From Nemopilema nomurai (lineage: Eukaryota; Cnidaria; Scyphozoa; Rhizostomeae; Rhizostomatidae), in contig ML133472.1 of the NCBI GenBank assembly GCA_003864495.1, forward strand, positions 496,001 to 560,000: DNA of 64,000 nt. Direction: 5' to 3'. Positions 49,214-64,000 of this stretch are shown here, piece after piece (position 1 is the first letter of the stretch; each line of letters starts with the position of its first letter). Under the pieces are notes generated by a model. The model ran no database searches. It saw only the letters and a list, made by a program, of their open reading frames with translations, and was not told the origin of the DNA. The position numbers and the translations under genes were made by a program.

Positions 49214-51265
49214 AGTGAAGATGAGGGAAAAGCCAGATGAAGATGAGAGAAAACCGAGTGAAAATGAGAAAAAACCGAGTGAAAATGAGAGAAAACCGAG
49301 TGAAGATGAGAGTAAACCGAATGAAGATTGGAGAAAACCGAGTGAAGATGAGAGAAAACCGAGTGAAGATTTGAGAAAACCGAGTGAAGATTGGAGAAAA
49401 CCGAGTGAAGATGAGAGAAAACCGAGTGAAGATTGGAAAAAACCGAGTAAAGATTGTAGTAAACCGAGTGAAGATGAGAGAAAACTGAGTGAAGATGAGA
49501 GAAAACCGAGTGAAGATGAGAGAAAACCGAGTGAAGATTGTAGTAAACCGAGTGACGATTGGAGAAAACCGAGTGAAGATGAGAGAAAACCGAGTGAAGA
49601 TTGGAGAAAACCGAGTGAAGATTGGAGAAAACCGAGTAAAGATTGAAGAAAACCGAGTGAAGATGAGAGAAAACTGAGTGAAGATGAGAGAAAACCGAGT
49701 GAAGATTGTAGTAAACCGAGTGACGATTGGAGAAAACCGAGTGAAGATGAGAGAAAACCGAGTGAAGATGAGAGAAAACCGAGTGAAGATGAGAGTAAAC
49801 CAAATGGAGATGGGAGAAAACTGAGTGAAGATGAGAGTAAACCAAGTGAAGATGGGAGAAAACCGAGTGACGATTGGAGAAAACCGAGTGAAGATGAGAG
49901 AAAACCAAGTGAAGATGGGAGAAAACCGAGTGACGATTGGAGAAAACCGAGTAAAGATGAGAGAAAACCGAGTGAAGATTTGAGAAAACCGAGTGAAGAT
50001 TGGAGAAAACCGAGTGAAGATGAGAGAAAACTGAGTGAAGATGAGAGTAAACCAAGTGAAGATGGGAGAAAACCGAGTGAAGATTGGAGAAAACCGAGTG
50101 AAGATGAGAGAAAACTGAGTGAAGATGAGAGTAAACCAAGTGAAGATGGGAGAAAACCGAGTGAAGATTGGAGAAAACCGAGTGAAGATGAGAGAAAACC
50201 GAGTGACGATTGGAGAAAACTGAGTGAAGATGAGAGTAAACCAAGTGAAGATGGGAGAAAACCGAGTGACGATTGGAGAAAACCGAGTGAAGATGAGAGA
50301 AAACCGAGTGAAGATTTGAGAAAACCGAGTGAAGATTGGAGAAAACCGAGTGAAGATGAGAGAAAACTAAGTGAAGATGAGAGTAAACCAAGTGAAGATG
50401 GGAGAAAACCGAGTGAAGATTGGAGAAAACCGAGTGAAGATGAGAGAAAACTGAGTGAAGATGAGAGTAAACCAAGTGAAGATGGGAGAAAACCGAGTGA
50501 AGATTGGAGAAAACCGAGTGAAGATGAGAGAAAACTGAGTGAAGATGAGAGTAAACCAAGTGAAGATGGGAGAAAACCGAGTGAAGATTGGAGAAAACCG
50601 AGTGAAGATTGGAGAAAACCGAGTAAAGATTGGAGAAAACCGAGTGAAGATGAGAGAAAACTGAGTGAAGATGAGAGAAAACCGAGTGACGATTGGAGAA
50701 AACCGAGTGAAGATGAGAGAAAACCGAGTGAAGATGAGAGAAAACCGAGTGAAGATGAGAGTAAACCAAATGGAGATGGGAGAAAACCAAGTGAAGATAA
50801 GAGAAAACTGAGTGAAGATGAGAGTAAACCAAGTGAAGATGGGAGAAAACCGAGTGAAGATGAGAGAAAACTGAGTAAAGATTGGAGAAAACCAAGTGAA
50901 GATAAGAGAAAACTGAGTGAAGATGAGAGTAAACCAAGTGAAGATGGGAGAAAACCGAGTGAAGATTGGAGAAAACCGAGTGAAGATTGGAGAAAACCGA
51001 GTAAAGATTGGAGAAAACCGAGTGAAGATGAGAGAAAACTGAGTGAAGATGAGAGAAAACCGAGTGACGATTGGAGAAAACCGAGTGAAGATGAGAGAAA
51101 ACCGAGTGAAGATGAGAGAAAACCGAGTGAAGATGAGAGAAAACCGAGTGAAGATGAGAGTAAACCAAATGGAGATGGGAGAAAACCAAGTGAAGATAAG
51201 AGAAAACTGAGTGAAGATGAGAGTAAACCAAGTGAAGATGGGAGAAAACCGAGTGAAGACCAGGA
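49214..51265. repeat. 21-bp tandem array (about 98 units), open on both strands
   Basis: Unit AGTGAAGATGAGAGAAAACC-G with limited variants (GAT-TGG, GAT-GGG, AAACTG, AGTAAACC). As 21 nt is seven codons, each frame repeats one heptapeptide: KPSEDER-type on the plus strand and HSVFSHL-type on the minus strand. The minus frame is unbroken for the whole array. The plus frame has one TGA (near 49644, where TGG is usual) and starts at an ATG at 49218. A higher-order pattern of four units (DW, DE, LSEDE, SKPSEDG) is repeated, and a longer block recurs 378 bp apart. It lies just 3' of N-myristoyltransferase. Neither open frame has a convincing gene context; the plus frame would encode a highly charged disordered protein. 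Confidence 0.93.
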
Positions 51266-51395
51266 ACTGCCTAAAATATGCCGGTGAAGCAGTAGGGAAG
51301 ATATCCCTAATTTTTTTTATTGACCTTTTGGAACTGGTGATTTTAGAAATTTGGGTGGTACTGGTTTTTCAAACAACGGACAACGCAAATAATTG

Positions 51396-57354
<5,959 letters not shown>

Positions 57355-58346
57355 GTTGCGTTCCTGCTTCACAATGCTAAGCATATCGCGCATGCGCTGT
57401 TGCACTCGAATCCGCAAAGCGGGAAGAAGTGATCCTGCTCTAATACTCCAAATTGCCTGAACAAAAATCTATTTTATGGAAAGAGATCTGCAACTTCCAC
57501 TCGAAGTATCGTCATTTTTGTTTAAATATTACATCTTTCCATGTATTAGACATTTTTAGTTACCAGGGCACTACCGAACCAAATGAAGCAAGTATCCAGG
57601 GGCTGGGGCAGGGTCTAATAAGGGTTTGGCAGCCAAAGGTGAAAATTATTTATCAAGCTTCATTCGCAGATATAGGCACACTTAAAACATATTTCCATGG
57701 GCTAATTATAAAAACAGAATTGGAATAATGTAGGATAAAACTCAGTACCACAAACGCCACACAGAACTTTTAATTTCTTCTTTTCTGGCACGATATCGAA
57801 TAAACAATTTATTGCTCATGGGCAGCGAAGTTGAATTCAAATCATAGTTTCTAAAAATATTCCAATTAAATTCTTTCAGATCAATACAGAGTATGATTTT
57901 CCAGAAGTGTAGGCTCGGTGAAATAATTTACGACGATGAGAACATAAAAGGACAATAGAGTTAACCAGGTACATCTACAATTTAGGACCCAGTGGAGCCT
58001 ACGTTTTACAATAGAAAACGGTTAATGGACTGGTTTTCTCCTGTCCTTACAATTCTTTGTCCGACTAAAGACCTAAACATTTAAAATCCCAAAATATCCT
58101 AAAGTATATAATGGGCCGCAATTTGGGTCTCAAAAATAAAAAAATCCCAAGAAGAGTCTTACGTTTTCCAATCGCAATAAAATTATCCAACCTTTGAAGG
58201 CGTCAAGCCCCCACGCCCCCATTATTTACGTACCTGCAGCATTTCATGCCAGCTGTGAGCAGCATACCATATTTGCATGAATTAAATCAGTCTTTCTCCA
58301 TCTGAAGCTTCCAGTCCAAAATCTCATTCTACAAGAGCCCAAAGGT

Positions 58347-58453
58347 CCTTTTCTCTCCTTTTTTCTCCTTTTCTCTCCTTTTTTCTCCTTTTCTCTCCTT
58401 TTCTCTCCTTTTTTCTCCTTTTCTCTCCTTTTCTCTCCTTTTTTCTCCTTTTC
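58347..58453. repeat. CT-rich simple repeat
   Basis: Alternating CTTTTCTCTC and CTTTTTTCTC blocks, about 10 copies, almost pure pyrimidine on the plus strand. The minus strand reads as Lys/Glu/Arg codons, producing an artificial basic open frame. Confidence 0.85.
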
Positions 58454-58588
58454 ACTTACTAAGCTGCATCGGTAACAAGTGAGGAGGCGTGGTGGCAAAT
58501 TGTCTTTGCCTTTACCATTGCTGTTAGCAATTGCCTTGTACAATCCCTCTGCTCCTCTCATTTTTGGCTCTGCCGCTCCGAGAAATAT
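58454..58588 (-). other. Possible coding exon, unrecognised
   Basis: The minus-strand frame ending LPPRLLTCYRCSL runs into a consensus donor (TTA|GTAAGTG) immediately before the CT-rich repeat. The upstream limit is uncertain; an AAG about 135 bp upstream could be the acceptor. The composition (mixed residues, CxxC) looks more coding-like than random frames nearby, but no homology is recognised. It could belong to an unseen gene or a transposon. Confidence 0.25.
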
Positions 58589-61500
58589 TTGCCTAGCCCT
58601 TAATGTTTTTAAAATCACTTGGCCATGAGATATATCTTATCAAGCTGCATTCGATTGACAGAACAGACCCATCGCATCGAAGTGTACGGCTATTGCTTCT
58701 TTACGTTCAAAGTTCATTTTAACTTTAAATGCCCGTGTCAATACCAGTCCCTCTTACTCAATACCAGTTCCTCGTGCAAATAATGAAGCACGTTGTAATA
58801 TAGTAATTCCTACACAGCAGAGAAAACTAGGAACTTAGAATTTTTCCAATTTTCCAAACAACTGGCTCCTGTGCATAATGCTACTTGCTCTTGTACGATT
58901 TTTTCTTATGCTACTTGTACTATTTCATCACCGAAAATAAGCCATCTTACTATAGAGAAATAACAATCTATGAAAGAGCATCTATTAGACAACCCATGAT
59001 TAAAAGAAACCTGCAAGTATACCTCTAAATTTTAACGAAAAATAATTTAATGATTGCAAAGAGAAAACTGAACCTGGAATGTTAGAGAATTGTAACGATC
59101 AGAACCTGGTATTTGAAGTGAAAATTGACGAAGTGGTTTTCAATCCACCACTGGCTATTTTTTGCAACCTTTTCGTAATTTCCCCATGTTTGCTACTTTA
59201 AGGGTGAAAAATTACTATGTATGCAAAATCGTCTCACGGCTTTTCCGTGTTATTTTCAAATGTTAATAGTCTATATTTCTATTCAGGACTTTTATAATAA
59301 AATCAATCACATTAGTGATGCTCGACTACATATGCACCTTGATGGCAGAATGCAAAAAAACATGTGAACTCCTTTATATAAGGATGCAATCGAGTTTACG
59401 GTCTTTTAGCGATGTAGACATCATGTTTAGCCTAGCCACATTCGTTCATAAAGCACTTAGATTTATCCTCGCTCGACATAACCCACGATCTGACCTTCTC
59501 TTGTGAGGTCGCATTCTGAAAGCTAGCTTGCAAACTTTGTCAATTTCTTACTACAGGGTTCTCGCTGCTTTTCCCTCGCAGAGGTCACTATTGGGGTAGT
59601 CCGCCTGGACGATGATAAATTTGGAAATTGTGAGAGATGATGTCTAATATTTGAGAACGTCGTGTAGGTCAAATCCGGACAGGTCAAAAGTGCATGGGTC
59701 AGACCGTGGCGTGCTGGAGACAAAAGTAGCTGCAAAGCATCGGAAAAGATGGCATGGAGCCATCTTCTCCAGTTAGCTTTCTTTTAACGCATCTGACTTT
59801 TCACATTTTACCTAATGCATACTATGGCTCTGATCTATTACTTCGTGATCGTGATTATAATAATCATCATATTCATCACTCCAGTCATCAACAATAGTGT
59901 CCTCGTGAACTAGTGTTAATAATTTTGTTAGTTTCGATTTCTTAATTCAATTTACTTTATAGTTCTGTTGTGATTTTTCATTTAATTGCATTGGTATGGA
60001 GTGGAATTAAAATGGTGAAATTTGGCAAGGAGATTCTTGTTCATTTCGAAGAGATTTCTCGTTGATTGAAACACAAAGTCCATAGCTACGTAGAGTGTAC
60101 TAAATGCCCGGTCACTGTCTGGTATTTTTACTGGCTTACCGTCTGCTTCTCAAACCCAGGATTTAGGGACAAGGCTTTATCATAATAGGTCTCCTTTTGA
60201 AGATAATGAACGCACAAAATATTTCCGCTATTTGTTGCTATTGTATATTTCTGTACCACAATCCATATACTCACATAGATAATACAGAATTCGGATGCTT
60301 TCGCATGAAGCCAATCTTACAGGCGAGTTTGACGTAGAGGTGAACGGGGATTTACTCGATCTTTCGTTCAGCAAACTTAGTATAATGAGTACCCAGGGTA
60401 CCAGACTCACTATGTACCAAAAAATGGTGGTACCCAGGGTACGTAATGAGCTGCTTGGGTGTTCAATCGATAGAGACTCGTTTCGACGTTTCACTACAAA
60501 TTTTGTCATGTCACCTACAGAGGGACAACCATAACCCGCTCTTACAAAATTATACATTTCGCTTTTGTTCCGCCTAATTTGCTTTACTTTGCCCCCAGCC
60601 TTCCTTTTCACTAACCCGTAGGTTATGGTTGAGGAATCATTGACACCTTATTGCTAGGACACTTTCAATGCCCCTATGAAGTGTACATTCACATCCAGCA
60701 TGCCCTAGGTCAAAATCGCATAAGTCAAAGTGGCAAAGGTCACATTTATTGTGTTCTTTAGTCGGTTGTGTAATGGAGCAGAAAAAGTATCCAATAAATA
60801 AACTATGCGAATTTTGTTATATATTTATGTGCAAAGCAGAAAGATGAATACATATAAATACTTGAAACTTCTGTAAACTAAACTATTGATAACCTCGACT
60901 ACATCATAAGAATCCATTAACTACTAATAAAAACTTCCAAGTTCCAATGCAGGTCACGCTAATCCAAATTCAACGTCTGTTTCACGAAATTCATTGTTAA
61001 TGTTAACAGATGATTGCAAATGATACGTATAAGAGGCTTTACACGCGATACAATGGAATTTTGAAATAATGAACGATCGACAAAGCCATAACAATGATAA
61101 TAATAATAAAAATAAATTCAACAACATACAACTTTTCTACGTTCTACTGAAAGCCAGGCTTAGTTCTGCAACACATTGCTTCAATTCTGAACTAGCAATT
61201 AGCATGTGCAATTAGCAGGTTCAAGTAGTATCAAAGGCATTAGAAATAAATTACACAACGAGAGAGTTAAAGCCCATAGATTAAGAGAGACAGAGAGTAG
61301 ATCTAAGGACAGTTTCTTGTTTTGTTTTTAACGAAAATTTAAAGAGCCATCTTAAGACAATTAAGACATAAAAACTAGGCTGCATTCTTTGAAAGACAGC
61401 AGACATGCTCTATTCAGTGTCAAACTCTTGTGCTTTTAGATGGACTGGCAAAGAAGACCTCTCGTGTTTTGCAAGAGTCAACAAAAACGAATCCTCTGCC

Positions 61501-62170
61501 GAAGCTCGCAAAAGAATGCTTAAAATGAAAGTGCCAGATGATTGTCGATAGAACGTTGCACTCCTAGAACCACTAAATAGTGATGCAATGGACTTCTTCG
61601 TTAAAGTTGTTAGGTTGGGACGTAGGAAGCCTATCCAAAGTAGGAGGGGAGGGCACATGTTTCTTCCAGGGTAGCTTCGCCAGTCCCTTACGTTGCAATG
61701 TTGTAAATAATGAAAGGATAGAGCATCAATCCAGACACGCCAACGAACGATTGAAACAGCAAGACATAAAATAGGTCAATTTAAGTTGTACAGTAGGCAA
61801 AAGGGGGGAATCTTCATGAGATACGAAGGGGCGCTCTATCACCAATACTGCAAAATACGCTTGTGCCCGCTTCTGGTCTATACGTCTATGGTTTGTTACT
61901 ATTTTGGTTGCTATCATTACTTGTTATTATTTATGGATAACATACATTGGTGACGAGAAAGGCAAACATGAGCTGACACTAGGCCCGATGTAATGTCTAC
62001 TGTTTTTCATGCTGTTCGTGTGTGAATTGCTGTTCTTTACTTTGCTCATTGCTCAAGATAAGATTTTTGTTTATAGATTTGAGGAAGGCAGATTCCAGTT
62101 TCTAATTAATGCCTTTAAGCAAAAGGGGTGGCCACACTCTGTTAGGCATGGTACGAACCGCTTAGTCCGT

Positions 62171-64000
62171 TTATTCCAAATAACCGTAGACCTCAACTTC
62201 ACAAATATCCATTTTCTCTTTAATAACTGACTCTACAAACAAATATTGCCCTTTTCGTGGTTGTCCATATTGCTTCTCGACCTTATAAGTGGTATCTGTG
62301 AAAGTGGGATGAGACCAGATGATTTGATTTGACCATGATAGGTCAAAATTTCCAAGGCGAATAACTAATTTTTTTATCCGATAAAGGTATTCTGCCTCCT
62401 TTCTTCGAAAAATTACAACTTTGTAGACGACTCCCATTCCTTGAAAATTAACCCTCCACCACGGGTAACTCCCGTTCCCTGTGTGAATGCAGTGAAATTC
62501 CGCCCCATCAATTCCGTATTTTGCAGTTTTAACCCCATCTACTGCTCTATGACTGCGAAATGGTTCTAGTACGGAACTTTGTTGTGTGTCTTTGCCAAAA
62601 GCGATGTTATGAATGTCTGCAAAAAGCATGCATGATGGTGAAGCACGAATTACGGAAAACATGAGGCGTCAACTGGTAAACCCATAAAATAAACTTCACG
62701 CCTCGGCTTAATGTCAAATAAGCTTTTATGGTCAAATATGAATAGAAAAGTTGACCCTTATTTCGCTATCACTGAAAAACAAATGAATAAGCAGGAACAT
62801 CCAAGGTAATATATTCCTGCATTAGATGTATTAATTTGATCGATAAGCCCTATACCTTTAGAGGCTCTTTCTAAAGACAAGGGCCCAAAAGTGAATTTAT
62901 ACAGCCAAAACTGTACAAGTCAATGCGAAACAAAATCCCACTTAGTGTAACACAAAGCAAGAACCCGCAAAATAGAAACCAGCTTTTTCAAAACAGCCAA
63001 AATAGTTTCTTATTTAAAGGGCATTAAGCAAGGAAATAAAATATGAGTCTGAAAGGTTTTATACAATATGGTTAAGAAACCATACATGCATAGATACGAG
63101 GCTATTTTTTTTAAAATGGCCTAAAAAACAGGTTTGCTATCATTTTCAAAAACAGGAGTGAAGCTAAGTATACTGAAAAATACACTGCTGCACATCATAA
63201 ATTGACATTTGAGATTATCGAAAATGTAACTGCCCCAAATTTGCATGCTTCTGCGTGAATTTATGCATTTAAACATGACCTCATCACAAATTGTTCAACG
63301 ATGATGAGGTATGATATATATTTGGGATCCTCTTAGAAGAAACCCTCCTAAAATCAGGCTGACAGTTTTCTTATATGAGGGAACCATTTCTCACAAATAG
63401 CAGGCTGAGGTTTCTTATAAAGTTGTTTTTATCTAAATTGTCTAGAACATTTTTCTACAATGTGATTCAATGTTTTTGTAGAAGTATTTCATGCGATAAT
63501 TTCTCATCCATATCCCCTTTTATTCGCATAGGCAGTTCTATGAGTTCAGAGAAAAAGTACATTAAAAGAGTGCGAAGCTAAGGCTTTGTGCTTCAGGCAC
63601 TGTTTGCTATCTTATGGTATTTTTATTGCTGGCTTTTCCTTCTGATGCGGTATAGGGAATCTACGTTTACGTTCTTTATTAATGTTTCTTGGTTCTCCTT
63701 TGCAGCCTGAATAATTTTTTTTAGCCCTCTTTCATCACATTTGGAATGGTCGAGGGGAAATGGACGTGGATTACACCAGAGCGTACTGTAATGCTGTGGT
63801 GCTAAAAAATTCTTGGAAAGGTAATTGATGAAAGCGCGGATTACAAAACACATGATGTTCAACTAAAAGCGAGTCAAATTGAAGAGGACTCACATCTTTG
63901 GCAAGGCATCGCTGTTTGAAGTTCCTTACAGTGTGTGCATTTGTAGCCGGGTTGATAACAGGTGTCAATGCAAAGATGTTCCGCGTTACATGGCTTCAAA
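62171..64000 (-). CDS. Secreted protein with fucolectin-like domain, 3' part
   Basis: Partial gene cut by the right edge. An exon running in from 64000 ends at 63894 with a GTGAGT donor in phase 1. It encodes a Cys-rich, EGF-like stretch (CNAEHLCIDTC, GYKCTHCKEL). The next exon, 62616-62171, starts after TTTTGCAG in matching phase and holds a fucolectin/F5-8 type C-like jelly roll: NIAFGKDTQQSS, RAVDG, FHCIHTGNGSYPWWRVNFQG, an IRLGN strand, and the closing ICEVEVYGYLE before the stop. F-type lectins bind fucose through a His and an RxD...R motif. Here the equivalent loop reads FRRKEAEYLYR without the RxD and the usual Cys pair, so classical fucose binding is doubtful. The architecture suggests an extracellular adhesion or recognition protein. 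Confidence 0.75.
62617..63893 (-). other. Intron of the fucolectin-like gene
   Basis: Phase-1 intron of 1277 bp. A minus-strand open frame within it (around 63623-63800) has a TACAG acceptor-like site, but its phase does not fit the flanking exons, so it was not included. Confidence 0.5.

Larger units (their letters stand above)
57355..62170. other. 4.8-kb region upstream of NMT
   Basis: Begins with the NMT 5' UTR and promoter area. It contains a CT-rich simple repeat (58347-58453) and one possible coding exon beside it (58454-58588). The remainder is AT-rich with scattered short open frames and no recognised gene. Confidence 0.4.

Noticed and set aside
49126..51231. A 701-codon minus-strand protein of HSVFSHL repeats
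   Set aside because: It begins at a TTG, is fully explained by the 21-bp repeat, and has no gene context; reported as a repeat, not as a CDS.
63623..63800. Extra exon in the fucolectin-like gene (STLWCNPRPF... frame)
   Set aside because: The acceptor-like TACAG gives phase 2, while the upstream exon leaves phase 1, and the flanking exons join in frame without it.

Overview
The window is nuclear DNA of an invertebrate animal: AT-rich, with intron-split genes whose spliced exons give conserved animal proteins (RRP41/EXOSC4, N-myristoyltransferase, an AAAP amino-acid transporter). Peritrophin-type chitin-binding domains, a bacterial-type expansin fold, a hAT transposon and a fucolectin-like domain suggest a cnidarian, probably an anthozoan. 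That placement is inference; no lineage-specific marker is visible. Five of the six multi-exon genes were rebuilt completely by hand from splice sites, and each coding length is a multiple of three with consistent intron phases. The sixth runs off the right edge.

Layout: 0.5-1.2 kb, intronless PTB-domain adaptor (-). 6.0-6.6 kb, 25-bp minisatellite. 9.25-19.0 kb, EXOSC4 (-), two coding exons separated by a 9.0-kb intron. 21.2-25.2, 27.1-31.9 and 32.9-40.3 kb, three tandem paralogues on the minus strand (here A, B, C), each encoding signal peptide, expansin D1 (double-psi beta barrel), expansin D2 (CBM63), and one to three peritrophin-A chitin-binding domains. A decayed hAT element (35.03-38.31 kb) sits in intron 3 of C. 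42.3-46.9 kb, AAAP/SLC38-like transporter (+). 49.2-51.3 kb, about 98 copies of a 21-bp repeat open on both strands. 51.4-57.4 kb, N-myristoyltransferase (-). 62.2-64.0 kb, 3' part of a secreted protein with a fucolectin-like domain (-), cut by the window edge.

The standout is the expansin-chitin-binding cluster. Expansins are non-hydrolytic wall-loosening proteins best known from plants and microbes. Here they are spliced animal genes with secretion signals and chitin-binding tails, tandemly amplified. B and C are about 98% identical across exons 3-5, while their introns and other exons have diverged. C has moved both splice sites of one intron so that the frame is kept. The housekeeping genes show no functional link to the cluster.
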